Source of the DNA: Hetaerina americana
Taxonomy: Eukaryota; Arthropoda; Insecta; Odonata; Calopterygidae
NCBI GenBank assembly: GCA_022747635.1
Contig: JAKTNV010000003.1
Span: 9,278,548 to 9,342,547 of the forward strand
Direction of reading: 5' to 3'
DNA length: 64,000 nucleotides
In this document: positions 13,421 through 23,112 of the stretch, piece by piece
Numbering within the stretch: the stretch's first letter is position 1
Layout of the letters: each line of letters starts with the position of its first letter
Notes under the pieces: generated by a model
The model's input: only the letters and a program-made list of their open reading frames with translations
Databases searched by the model: none
What the model was told of the DNA's origin: nothing
Translations under genes and position numbers: made by a program

Positions 13421-15769
13421 CCCCAACCCCGAACTGTTGTACGCGGCTTTTCTCTTTACTCTCTCGGACTTCGCCATTCTTTTTCTCCATGAGTACTCGT
13501 TTTTCTTTTCCTTTCAGTGCGCTGAGGGCACATCTCAGCTTTTAATACACCTCTACCCTTTTTTAATATCCGTTTAGCTGGACATTGGCATACATGTGTA
13601 CAATGGTATTCTTTCCGCAAGCTTTATTCCCCTTAGGACTTCACGACCAAGATGCTCTCTTTCTACTGACAGTTGTCATAACTTTTTAACTCCTTTTTTT
13701 AATTATGAAACTTACTCCTGCTATATTCTGTAAGTCTTTGATAAGTGTATCAGTCGTAATCAGTTGCTCCTAAGGCTCTCTACGCCAGCACATTTCATTG
13801 CATTGAATGTTAGTATCGATGACTCAAATCTTTTTTATCTCTCACTTTTTATATTCCAACTTCCCTTATGTTTATATTGATATTTCGTTAATTCTATACT
13901 CTATTTTTATTTTTTTTCACGGTCCTCTTTCTTTAGCCTCCACTTGAAGATCTCATTTCGGGAATAGTTACGTCCAGAATCATTTACGTCGAGGGAAATC
14001 ATATTTTTGAATCCAAGATTGAGTCTACTACAGAGACCGATATGGTGGTTTCTCATAGCTTTCCATATCGCAGTACTGATATCGTCCACGTACGTTTTTA
14101 TATTTCTGGTCATATTGATCTAAATATTCAGTGTTTGGTAAACCTGTTGCTTTTCATCCATGGGGCATCATATTTTGGATTGAGGAGGCTGAGGCTATCT
14201 CGTTCCGGAAAAATCAGAAATAATTTTTCCAAATTTGCAGACGTTTTGTGGCTATTGATGATTAAACAGGCTTAAGAGCTTCGTAGCTGGTTTTGGTAGT
14301 TTTACGGTGCCACTTCCCTCATTTGTGAATCAGTCTCGGCGATACAAACTTGTCAGCTATCTTTCCTTTTCTTATAATATCAATTCAACATCTGTAATTC
14401 CAGAAATGCATCCAAAATAGTTTTATGTTATCATTACGTTGTTTTAAAATATGATATAATGATATATGGATTGGTAATGAATTGGGTGTATCCCTGAGCT
14501 AACAACCTCTGGTCATGGTTTGATTCTAAATGACGCCTTTGTTTACCCTCCACCCACCCCAACCACTAGAGGCAAAGGGAAAGTAACTGATGACTTTGTT
14601 TCTATAAAATTAAAATATTCTTTAGATTTCATTAACATTTTATTTTTGATGTATATAGCATCAAAGATGATGACCATTGATGCTATTACACAAACGGTAT
14701 GTTAGATAACATCATGCTTGATTCATTGGTGTTGGAACAAAATCTAATTAATTCAAGAAATCACTAGTTTGTTTTGATGCTCTTTCTTAATTTAGTCAAA
14801 AACAATTCAAGATCATTTGAATGGTGCAAATAACAGTGGGAAACATGTGCATGAGAAATGTAACAAATTAACGACAAAAGAGAATAATCCCATTGCTATA
14901 AGCTTCAATCTAATTGAACGCAAAAGAGTCGAGAAGTTCGAGGAGTCAAAAAGTTACGGTACTGGTTAAGTAAGAGAGGACGAGAATGGTATTGGGAGTA
15001 AGGAGTGTGGATATGGGTTGTGTGAAATGAGCAACACCAGGGACTTAAAATTGTATTGAATGCTGACGAAACCAAAGGGCAAATGAGCAATTTGTGATTG
15101 AAATGTGATACAATTAAATAGTTTAGTCAATCGCGTTGTGCGTGACAGTATGCGATGAAGAGAAAGGGAAAGATACTTTAGCTACCTTAAATGTCCGATG
15201 AGTTTTTTCATGAAAAACTCCCTATCATTCTGGGCATGGTGATCACAAATGGATGTAATATTAAGAGAAGACATAATTTCATTGAGAAGGAATTTCCCCA
15301 ATATGAGTTAGGGCATTCGATAAAATACAAAAAGAGATTCATGGTGTTCAATAAGATTAAGGAAGATGGGAGGAGCCGCGCTCCAAATGGGTCAATATTC
15401 TACAACAGAAGGCATATGGTCGGAAAAATGTTACGGAGAGCAGTGAGATTAGAATATTCTTCGTATTGATTAAAAAACTCACCAATTACAGGGCACAGGA
15501 AGAAGTTATTTTAATGTGCTTGCGAAATAGTAGCTTAGTGTTGAAGTTAAACGCTTTCGATTTGGGTGGTGACCTCTGAAATATCTGGACGTGAAATGCA
15601 ATAATCCATACTTGTTCGAGTACACGTAGAGTTAAGTTAATATGGGGTGTTTTTTGTGAAGGAAGGGAAGATCGGAAAAGGTCTAGTTCTTATTATAATA
15701 CAATTAGTGATACTTACTCAGTCAACGTCAATTTGTGGCATATATATTTTAAACCATAAACACAGTAAT
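13421..15769. other. Stretch without a recognisable gene
   Basis: No frame here resembles a known protein. The minus strand between 13,900 and 14,110 could hold the front of the LINE remnant at 12.8-13.4 kb, but nothing diagnostic is visible. A 92-codon plus-strand frame at 15,191 is not recognised. Confidence 0.4.
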
Positions 15770-15770
15770 C

Positions 15771-16018
15771 AACCCGAAGGTCGGTTTGGTAGCTGATGGT
15801 AGAGTTCACCCAGTACTAAGCCCGACGGCGTGTGAAATTCACACATCAGGATAGGGGGGCCGGTTCCTTTCCCTGTGCCGGCTATGGTTTCCCAGGAAGA
15901 TCTGGTACCCAAAAAATCACAAAGCTTGGGTGGAGCTGAAGGTGCCCAAACGGCGCAGGTACCTTGCCCGGGACTTGAGCCAGGGACCCTCCGTTCAGTA
16001 GACTGGACTGCCACGACC

Positions 16019-16020
<2 letters not shown>
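15771..16020 (-). repeat. tRNA-derived SINE, family B, copy 1
   Basis: Read on the minus strand, the element starts at the AT array (16,020) with a tRNA-like head. A GTGGCAGTCCAGT-type A-box region lies near 15,985-16,016, and a B box of the form GGCTCAAGTCCCGG at 15,967-15,981. The body and the tail, which ends in ACCAAACCGACCTTCGGGTT, match the copy at 25,862-26,116, including a shared ACAGGGAAAGGAAC block. Two diverged copies with the same head, body and tail support a dispersed, RNA polymerase III-transcribed SINE family rather than a tRNA gene. Confidence 0.65.

Positions 16021-16021
<1 letters not shown>

Positions 16022-16084
<63 letters not shown>
16022..16084. repeat. (AT)n microsatellite between SINE and PLE
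   Basis: About 63 bp of perfect AT alternation separates the 5' end of a minus-strand SINE from the 5' flank of the Penelope-like element. It makes long Ile-Tyr reading frames on both strands that are not genes. Confidence 0.98.
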
Positions 16085-16087
<3 letters not shown>

Positions 16088-16093
16088 AACGCC

Positions 16094-16130
16094 ATTCTGA
16101 AGATGACAGCCGAACTGTCGAAACGTCAAA
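16094..16130 (+). ncRNA. Hammerhead-ribozyme-like motif at the PLE 5' flank
   Basis: CTGAAGA at 16,097-16,103 matches the CUGANGA core. One extra T and then a 5-bp helix (GACAG with CTGTC) follow, and then GAAACGTC. This is the core order of a type I hammerhead with a minimal stem III. Stem I is weak (about two pairs) and the extra T before helix II departs from consensus, so activity is doubtful. PLEs are known to carry hammerheads in their terminal repeats. Confidence 0.45.
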
Positions 16131-16341
16131 TAACATATTGTGAGTGTCCTTTCTTTGTGTCTCTATACTAGTAGTATTCTAAAAATCTACATCTGTGTTT
16201 TTATATATTTGAGCGTCGTGGGATCCAGCACCAGGTTTTGCGCCGCGGATTCTGCTCTATTTTGAATGTGCTATCCTTTCCCTCACCACTGTCTTCCTTC
16301 GTTTCCTATTTATTTTCCACAACCTTCTCAATCGCCTAAAC
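16131..16341 (+). other. PLE 5' untranslated leader
   Basis: Pyrimidine-rich sequence between the hammerhead-like motif and the first ATG of the PLE. No splice sites or additional frames are evident. Confidence 0.5.
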
Positions 16342-16836
16342 ATGGACCACCCTCATCCCATTCCGTCTTGGATCCGAAATTTTCGCCGTCACGCCTATAA
16401 GCTCGCCAAATACACAAGCCACACCGAGTTTCTCACCTCCTGCCTGTCCTTAGGAATCGTTCCCAACGGTCTAGTCATTTCCCTACCACTATCTGCTACT
16501 CTTCCCGATATCCACCCCATACTTAATGCATTTTCTTACCAAAAATCTTTAGAATACACCCACCTTATCCTTAAGCAATACCAATGCATTCGTGAACAAC
16601 ACAAATCAAACCTTTTTTCCCTCTTTAAAATAATCTCTTTGGCTTCTGCTCACCTAATTCCACAACTCAACGCCATAATTTCGTCTGCCCTACGTTCCCT
16701 CCAACAAAAACGTCAAACTCTCCTTAAAAAGCTGTCCAACTTGTATATTTCCTACTTCCGAGTTGGTCTCAAAAATTCCACACTCTCACCCTTTCCCGCC
16801 ACCTCCTCCTCAACCACCCCCACTCTTTCAATATAA
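16342..16836 (+). CDS. PLE protein, N-terminal part (frame 1), 164 codons
   Basis: This frame encodes the N-terminal domain found ahead of the RT in Penelope-like elements: a basic start (MDHPHPIPSWIRNFRRHAYK), a segment with FLTSCLSLGIVPNGL, and a helical leucine-rich stretch. It runs on in the same sense into the RT frame with an overlap (16,763-16,836), and the RT frame is shifted by +1. The simplest reading is one ancestral polypeptide split by a single-base insertion near the C-rich, proline-coding segment around 16,770-16,830. A programmed shift is possible but unsupported. The start is the first ATG after the leader. Confidence 0.75.
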   Translation: MDHPHPIPSWIRNFRRHAYKLAKYTSHTEFLTSCLSLGIVPNGLVISLPLSATLPDIHPILNAFSYQKSLEYTHLILKQYQCIREQHKSNLFSLFKIISLASAHLIPQLNAIISSALRSLQQKRQTLLKKLSNLYISYFRVGLKNSTLSPFPATSSSTTPTLSI

Positions 16837-19150
16837 GCCTGACCTCCGCAGCATATACAACCTTCCCCCTCCTCCCAAAGGCCCTCCGGTTTTTCCAAAA
16901 CGCCAGCCACCACCGAACAATCCCAACACCCCCCCTCCCTCCGACAATGCCCATGACATTGTAAACCTTTCAAACACCAGCCTTTCAGACAATGAAATAT
17001 CCGTTCTTAGCAAAGGCCTATCCTTCTCCCCTACACCAAAAATAAACCACATAAACATACTCACTGATACCCTCAATTTCTGCCGAAACCTTCGATGGCG
17101 CGCCTTCTGGAAATCACAAAGTAAACCTTTCAGTAACCTAAAAACCAATCCCGCACTTGACAAATTCCGCCCGGCTTCAACTCATGAGCCAAAACCCCTT
17201 CCTAGTAACCATCCTGTCGAAATTTTCATACGTCTTCTCATCGAAAAAGTTTCCAATCAATCCTTCAGAAAACATCTCAGACCGAAAAATAACCTCTCCA
17301 TGAACGAACGTCATGCCCTAAAAACCCTACAGTCCAATCCTAACATCGTTGTTACCTCCGCCGATAAAGGCTCCTCTGTTGTAATTCTAAACACCAATGA
17401 TTATATTTCCAAAGCCCTCGCTCACCTGAACGATACATCCACCTATACCACTCTAACCAAAAACCCAACACAAACTTTCCAAACCGAAATTCGGTCTTTT
17501 CTCCTCCACTCCGGACCAGAAGAAGGCCTCACCTCCCAAGACATAACCCTACTTTCACCCCCAAACCCCAGAACACCCCAGTTTTATCTCCTCCCAAAAA
17601 TACACAAACCCAACATCCCCTGTCGTCCTATAGTTTCCAGTTACAATTCTCCCACCGAAAGAATCTCCGCATTCCTTGACCACCACCTACAACCACTTGT
17701 ACTCTCCTTGCCCTCCTTCACGAAACACACGTACCACTTCCTCGACCGTCTAAATTCCGTCTCTATTCCCTCCACACCCAACCTACTTATGGCCACCATC
17801 GACGTTACCTCACTTTACACTTCTATTCCCCATGCAGAAGGTTTATCCTCCCTCCGGCATTATCTTTCTCTGCGCCCCCTACCCCAGCGCCCCTCAACGG
17901 AATTTCTCCTCAATCTTGCCACTTTCGTCCTAACAAAAAATGCATTCACTTTCCAAAATTGTTTTTACCTACAGACAAAAGGCACAGCGATGGGAACGAG
18001 GATGGCACCATCATACGCCAATCTCTTCATGGGCCATCTCGAAGAGACCTTCCTGTCACAGCAACCCCTTCAACCTCTTTTCTGGGTCCGCTACATAGAC
18101 GATATTTTTATTCTCTGGACACATGGCTCTGACTCTCTCAACAACTTCTTATCCGCCTTAAATTCATCTTTCACGGTTAAATTCACCTCTTCCATTTCAG
18201 ACTCCACCATCACCTTTCTTGACACAGACATCTCACTTCAAAACAACAAATTCACTACTTCAGTACACATCAAAGCCACTAACCATCAGCAATACCTACA
18301 CCACACAAGCTGTCATCCTCAACTCACGAAACGCTCGATTCCTAACTCTCTCTCTATCCGCGGACACCGAATTTGCAACACCACAGCCACTCTCAACAAA
18401 TACCTTGCCAATTTACACCTTGCACTCCTCAAACGCGGTTACCCAGAAAAGTTGCTACGAAATAAAATCCACCGTTCCACCCGACCACACACACCACACA
18501 ATAACAAGCCCACATCTGACGCAGGACTCAACCTTTGCACCACGTATTACCCCGGATCACACAGACTGAAAACCCTCCTTAAAGAACTGTTTCCAATTTT
18601 ACATGACAATGACGCGACCTCGTCCTTACTACCCCAATGCCCATCTATCGCATACAGACGACCCGCCAATCTCAAAAACCTTCTGAGATCCACCAACCCT
18701 TTGGCGCCCCCCCGTGACAAATTTCCCAATATTTCCCCAACTTGCAACCGCCCCCGATGTAAAACCTGTCCTCTTATTATGCCTACTCCACTCTCCCTAC
18801 ATCCCCTCATAGCCCCCCCACCTCGTTCCCACGCTAATTGCCTCTCAAAAAATATTATTTATCTTTTATCATGCAAACACTGCACTTCCTTCTACATAGG
18901 TGAATGCATTACCCCCTTATCCATCCGAATGAATAATCACCGGTACTCCTGTAATTCTGCCTCACTCTCATCTCTTCCTATCCCTTCACACGCCAATTCC
19001 CACAACCTTTCATTCGACCAGTGTTTTTCCCTCAGCATCCTAGAATCCCTACCTGATTCAGCTACCAACATAGAGGTGAGAACTCGTGAATCCGCCTACA
19101 TTCTATCCTTCCGTTCCTTTAAAATTCCCACCCTTAACCGCCATATTTAA
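16763..19150 (+). CDS. PLE reverse transcriptase plus GIY-YIG endonuclease (frame 2), 795 codons
   Basis: The protein copies element RNA at a nicked chromosomal site. After a proline-rich start (about residues 1-55), residues 190-210 hold VVTSADKGSSVVIL and residues 273-292 the PLE hallmark YLLPKIHKP. RT motif A is IDVTSLYTSIP with Asp near 347. Motif B is KGTAMGTRMAPSYANLF (about 407-423), and motif C is RYIDDIF with catalytic Asp 446 and 447. A short Cys cluster, CNRPRCKTC, lies near 660-668. The C-terminal nuclease has IIYLLSC near 697-703, FYIGE at about 710-714, and an R..ES..ILSF..F..PTLN end, as in EN+ PLEs. The frame is intact from 16,763 to the stop, so the RT/EN part is young. The listed ATG is only the first in this frame; the natural start is in the frame-1 segment upstream. 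Confidence 0.9.
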   Translation: MVSKIPHSHPFPPPPPQPPPLFQYKPDLRSIYNLPPPPKGPPVFPKRQPPPNNPNTPPPSDNAHDIVNLSNTSLSDNEISVLSKGLSFSPTPKINHINILTDTLNFCRNLRWRAFWKSQSKPFSNLKTNPALDKFRPASTHEPKPLPSNHPVEIFIRLLIEKVSNQSFRKHLRPKNNLSMNERHALKTLQSNPNIVVTSADKGSSVVILNTNDYISKALAHLNDTSTYTTLTKNPTQTFQTEIRSFLLHSGPEEGLTSQDITLLSPPNPRTPQFYLLPKIHKPNIPCRPIVSSYNSPTERISAFLDHHLQPLVLSLPSFTKHTYHFLDRLNSVSIPSTPNLLMATIDVTSLYTSIPHAEGLSSLRHYLSLRPLPQRPSTEFLLNLATFVLTKNAFTFQNCFYLQTKGTAMGTRMAPSYANLFMGHLEETFLSQQPLQPLFWVRYIDDIFILWTHGSDSLNNFLSALNSSFTVKFTSSISDSTITFLDTDISLQNNKFTTSVHIKATNHQQYLHHTSCHPQLTKRSIPNSLSIRGHRICNTTATLNKYLANLHLALLKRGYPEKLLRNKIHRSTRPHTPHNNKPTSDAGLNLCTTYYPGSHRLKTLLKELFPILHDNDATSSLLPQCPSIAYRRPANLKNLLRSTNPLAPPRDKFPNISPTCNRPRCKTCPLIMPTPLSLHPLIAPPPRSHANCLSKNIIYLLSCKHCTSFYIGECITPLSIRMNNHRYSCNSASLSSLPIPSHANSHNLSFDQCFSLSILESLPDSATNIEVRTRESAYILSFRSFKIPTLNRHI

Positions 19151-19342
19151 TTTTCCTCCCAGCATTCCCTCCACACCTCCCCTCCACACCTCCCCTCCAC
19201 GCCCATAACTCTTTCCCCTCTCCTGATCCATAGCATATTTTCAGTCTCTCTTGAAGAAGGCCCCTGAGAGGGCCGAAAGCTCGAACAATTTACCGTGTAA
19301 GTGTTCTTTTATATGTGTCTATTCTTTTCTATTTGTGTTATG
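19151..19342 (+). other. PLE 3' untranslated region with minisatellite
   Basis: C-rich 3' region. It has two units of a 14-bp repeat (CTCCACACCTCCCC) near 19,168-19,200, then a hammerhead-like hairpin, then a T-rich tail that ends in the AT array at 19,343. The same region occurs in both arms at 34.1-35.06 kb, with three units in the left arm and two in the right. The tail here is shorter than in those arms, which continue through a GTGTCAGCCCATTATT segment. Confidence 0.75.
19245..19286 (+). ncRNA. Hammerhead-like motif in the PLE 3' region
   Basis: TTGAAGA (core C replaced by T), one extra A, then a 5-bp helix (GGCCC with GGGCC) and GAAAGCTC. The order matches the motif at 16,094 and 51,465, with G-C in place of C-G in the tiny stem III. 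The lost core C and weak stem I suggest a degenerate ribozyme or another conserved PLE 3' hairpin, such as an RT-recognition structure. The same motif occurs at 34,213-34,250 (minus) and 34,947-34,984 (plus). Confidence 0.4.
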
Positions 19343-19361
19343 TTATATATATATATATATA
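19343..19361. repeat. Short (AT)n array at the PLE 3' end
   Basis: About 18 bp of alternating T and A directly follow the truncated PLE tail. Confidence 0.9.
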
Positions 19362-19800
19362 CCCGTGTATGATTAGTATATGTACACACACACAATTTAA
19401 TTGATCTCAAACGTATTGTATGTAGTAGGAAAACACTTATTTTACTATCGTTTAATGCAAGTAACCAAAATTAATCTTTCCCCTCAGTAAGACTCAAATT
19501 TTATTTACATTCTCAGTATCCTTATTTAATAGTTCAATTCAGAATAATGTACAGAGTGTATGTATTGTATTTCCTACATCAGCTCAAAAATTTAGTCACT
19601 TTTGTCAAAGTTGAGGGCTATTTCCTATCCCGAGCATATTTTAAGAATCGGTACGTCAGAAAGGAAGCAGAAGCTTATGATCTGTTTTTTCATAGTCTCA
19701 ATGGAATTGGCATGCCACCCACTCTTGTGCCCACCTACAAAAACAAACCATGTGAGAGGGCAGTCATTTCGGACAAAGACGGCAGGAGACAGAAGGGGAT
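19362..19800. other. Stretch without a recognisable gene
   Basis: A 91-codon plus-strand frame at 19,547 is not recognised. Nothing else supportable is seen apart from a short CA run near 19,384. Confidence 0.4.
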
Positions 19801-20800
19801 GGTTGGGTATGGAATTGGGTAATGCGGGGAGACATGCGAGATCGGCCCAAAGAGAGGTGGAAAAAGGTTTACGGATGTCGAATGCCTAGGCAGAGGGCTG
19901 GATGGGACACCCTTGACGTGGACCGAGGGAATAAAGAAAGGAGGGAGGAGAGTGTGGGGAGAAGAAGAAGAGGAAGAAGATGGGGGGCTGAGGAAGTGGG
20001 GCCCGCTACTTTGGGATTAGCGCGTGAAGGAGATGGATGAATTCAGTGTCTCCGGGGTCACCTACCAGTTTTCCGGGAGGAGTAGGGGGACTGAAGAGAC
20101 TAAAAAGGGACCTGGGGGCGAGAAAGAGAATGCGCCGAGCGTGGGGAGAATGGAATTGAACGCGGGGCGAGGGCGGCTGAAACTGTGCGGCCTTAGGGCC
20201 GCTGACACTCTTCCACGCTGCGATGGATGCCCCGGAAAAAATCCTCTGGAGGCGGTTGGTGTGCGTGAGAGTGCCGTTTGAGCCCTTGGGGGACTGCGTC
20301 CTCCCCCACTAAGATCCTAACGGGGAGAGAGGACGGGGAACCGTGGAGGAAGGATAGTTTTGCGGCCAGAGGAAACATCGGTCGCCGCTTCCGAGTGGGT
20401 GGGGTTGACGAGGATGGCGGCGGGAGGGGGGGAAGGCGAGGGAATTGATTGGGAGAGCCCGGGAAGTCGGGAATTAAGCCGGGGACGATAGAGAAGGGTA
20501 CTCAAAGGACGAGCGCCCGTTCGGATGGGGGGAGGAAGGGAGTAGGGATGGAGGTGGTGGAGAGAATGCGGTAGAATAGAGCAGGAAAGAGAAGATAAGG
20601 CAGAGTAATGAACGTGGGGGATGATGATGATGATGAAGAGGTATTGGAAGGAGAAGAGGAGCAACAGAAATGAATTGATGGATGGCGGTCATGAGCGGTC
20701 AGAAGTTAGGAGAAGCGAGCTCCCGCCTTCGGGAAGAGAGAGTATGAGAATGAAAAGCCGTAAGAAGTTGAAGGAGAGGAAGTTGAATGAGGAGGAATTC
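19801..20800. other. GC-rich purine (G/A) island with a short GAT array
   Basis: The plus strand is rich in G and A for about 1 kb, with scattered CpG dinucleotides and a (GAT)n run near 20,619-20,634. Open frames on both strands are compositional. It is similar in character to the island at 10.0-10.9 kb, but I see no clear shared sequence. Confidence 0.45.
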
Positions 20801-22092
20801 CGATATAGGGTGTGGTTATAGATCGAGTATGAAAGGTTCAAAGGAAATGTGCCGGGTTCTTTGAAGAGCTGGGGAAAATGTAGGTGAAAAGAAGACTTAA
20901 GGCGTATTAAAATAAAATAAGTTGTTTAATGCCCAATACAGATTAATTTGAACCCTAATAATGATCTTCCGCATGAAATTAACGGATGATGAGGTCATTA
21001 GTGCACATTTCCTCACAAAAAAGTGTCATCAATCGTCCCAATTTCATAAGAAATTGCAATTAATCTATTTAGATAGATTTAATACTTGTAGTTATGTACG
21101 AGAACATATCTATTATTCTTCATCGCTAAAGTTATAAGCTTGTGAATATTTATGTCCCTCCAAGAACACTTATTTCTTTATTGATGGGCTGTTTCATCTC
21201 TAATGTAAATGACGAAAGACCTGAGAGTTTATTTGGGATGGAATATATTTTAAAGAAGCTTGAGTAGTTTTATTTTTGCAATCTTTGGTTAGCATACAAA
21301 AATTAATGAACATCTATTGGTCGCTTTTGAGTCCCAAAACATCCTATTTCTACCTTTAATTTCTTTTATTTTTGAGTGATCGAGCTTCCCCACTTCTCGG
21401 TAGTCAATTGAAGAAGGCCTGCAATCCATTTTAAAAGTTAACCGCAGATAGTTATTCTTTTTTAATAATGCACTTAGTGTATATGCTGTACCTGCATGAT
21501 AGTTTCATTAAAAATTCTTATCGAAGAGTTTGAAAATCAATGTGAATTCAAGAATAAATGTTTAATATTTTACTGCAAAGACCAAAAGAATCAAAGTTAT
21601 AATTCTTAAGATGTTGATTCCTTATGATAATTGTTGTGTATTAATAAATAAATAGCTATAAGAAACATATGCCCTAATTTCAGTCACTTAAAACTTACTT
21701 TCTTGATACAAATTGTTACACAAATCTCAGATTGGGCGTATCAAACTGATAAACTGATATTTATGAATTTTAAGCAAAAGGGTGAGTTAGCAGAAAATAT
21801 ATATGACTAGGCTGTTAATTGGATCATGAATATTCTAATTCGTTTTATGAATAAAACATGGAAAGCTATCCCTTTCCCTCAACAATAAAATTTAAATGAC
21901 TCTTTATGGGACAAAACTTTGCATACATTATTAATTCATGGTGGATAAATGAATAATTTTCTCAGAAATATTAATATTCTTTAAGATTTCATTTCCTTCA
22001 GTGATTTCAACGAAATAATAAAATCCTCTTTTGCACTTTCACAGTGGCAATAATATTTTTACAGGATTTCATGCAATCAATATTTTTTTTTT
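20801..22092. other. AT-rich stretch without a recognisable gene
   Basis: No coding or repeat feature is recognised. The run of T at 22,080-22,092 is best read as the poly(A) tail of the minus-strand LINE that starts at 22,093. Confidence 0.5.
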
Positions 22093-23112
22093 AAGGTAAT
22101 CTACCGGTTAAGGTAGGTTTTTCGATGGACACAACTACCAAACAAATATTTTGTGACTACTAACAAAACACAACCCTAATTTCTACTCTACACCAGGTCC
22201 CTCTTCATCTCTGAGTATTTTCTTCCGCCCTTCATCCCGTCCAACATCCCTATCCTGTTCCTTCCCTTTCCTCTTTTGCCCAACATTCTACCCTCTATCA
22301 CAGTCTTCAACATCCCACTACCGGTCAACACCCCCTTCATCCACTTTTCCTGCCTCCATAGGATTGCTCCCAACAAACCCCTCTCTTCACCCACCATACC
22401 AAGTACTTCCTCATTTGTTTTCTTCTCTGTCCATTTCACCTTCTCCATTCTTCTCCACACCCACATTTCAAAAGCCTCCAGTCTACGTCTATCCTCCTGC
22501 TTCAATGACCACGTTTCCGCGCCGTACATAGCTACGCTCCATATCAAAGTTTTTACGAGTCTTTTCTTAACATCCTTACTCAAAGTCCCCGTCATTGACT
22601 CCCTCCTCCTCGTGAAAGCCTCTTTGCCTAGCGCAATTCTTCTCCTTACGTCCCTACTACTTTGACCGTGTTGGTCCAAAACACTACCGAGATACGTAAA
22701 CTGTTCTACCTGCTCTAGTTTTTGCCCTCCTATTTTAATGTTAAGCTTGCCCTTTTTCTTTCTAGAAAATCGCATAACCTTTGTTTTATTAATGTTGATT
22801 CTCATCCCATACCTGTCGCACTGAATTTCCAATTCACTAAGCAATGCTTGCAGCCCCTTGGCTGACTGACAAACTAAAGCTTGGTCATCAGCAAACCTAA
22901 CTGATTTTACGAATTCCCCGCCCACTTTCATTCCTACCTCTAGTTCTTCCCATGCCTCTTTGATCATTTCCTCTGCATACAGGTTGAACAGCAACGGTGA
23001 TAATGGGCAACCCTGCCTTACACCCCTTCCTAACACTGCCCATCCTGACTCCCCGTTTCCCACCCGCACCTGAGCAGTCTGAGACATGTACAGGTTGCGG
23101 ATTAGCCTCCTT
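22093..23112 (-). mobile_element. LINE-A copy 1, 5'-truncated RTE-like non-LTR retrotransposon
   Basis: The element lies on the minus strand. Its 3' end, AACCGGTAGATTACCTT, is followed by an A-run (the T-run at 22,080-22,092), consistent with target-primed insertion. It keeps the RT palm onwards, but the 5' side is lost and replaced by an inverted copy of its own last 108 bp (23,120-23,227). The same 3' end appears at 32,767, 40,583 and 50,037, so this is an interspersed family. Clade assignment as RTE-like rests on the C-terminal YGAETWSL and FEMWVWRRM blocks. Confidence 0.85.
22188..23087 (-). CDS. LINE-A reverse transcriptase, C-terminal 299 codons, frame intact
   Basis: This is the RT palm, thumb and C-terminal part of a LINE polyprotein. 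Visible motifs in order: GRGVRQGCPLSPLLFNLYAE (about residues 20-39), FADDQALV with the catalytic Asp pair near 69-70, ININKTKVM (about 97-105), FTYLGSVLDQHG (about 129-140), then WSVAMYGAETWSL and RLEAFEMWVWRRMEKVKW, typical of RTE-like elements. The first palm motifs and the endonuclease are missing because the copy is truncated. The Met at 23,087 is internal and not a true start. No stops interrupt the frame, which suggests recent insertion. It has no promoter of its own and is probably inert. Confidence 0.85.
   Translation of the reverse strand: MSQTAQVRVGNGESGWAVLGRGVRQGCPLSPLLFNLYAEEMIKEAWEELEVGMKVGGEFVKSVRFADDQALVCQSAKGLQALLSELEIQCDRYGMRININKTKVMRFSRKKKGKLNIKIGGQKLEQVEQFTYLGSVLDQHGQSSRDVRRRIALGKEAFTRRRESMTGTLSKDVKKRLVKTLIWSVAMYGAETWSLKQEDRRRLEAFEMWVWRRMEKVKWTEKKTNEEVLGMVGEERGLLGAILWRQEKWMKGVLTGSGMLKTVIEGRMLGKRGKGRNRIGMLDGMKGGRKYSEMKRDLV

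Larger units (their letters stand above)
16085..19361 (+). mobile_element. Penelope-like retroelement (PLE), nearly complete, AT arrays at both ends
   Basis: The element spans a 5' untranslated leader, two overlapping frames that together encode a full EN+ Penelope-type protein, a C-rich 3' untranslated region and a short AT array. Diagnostic features are the YLLPKIHK motif, the KGTAMGTRMAPSYANLF and RYIDDIF catalytic blocks of the RT, a Cys-rich motif, and a C-terminal GIY-YIG nuclease. The leader has a hammerhead-like motif at 16,094-16,130 and the 3' region another at 19,245-19,286. The two motifs are not the same sequence, so the ends are not simple matching pLTRs. Two further 3' ends of this family lie at 34.1-35.06 kb. 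The 5' boundary is taken at the AT array and is uncertain. Confidence 0.85.

Noticed and set aside
16760..16840. Programmed +1 frameshift in the PLE
   Set aside because: No known slippery site or conserved structure is evident; a single-base insertion or base-call error in C-rich sequence is simpler.
16752..17163. Minus-strand frames opposite the PLE proline-rich start
   Set aside because: They are antisense shadows of the PLE coding strand.
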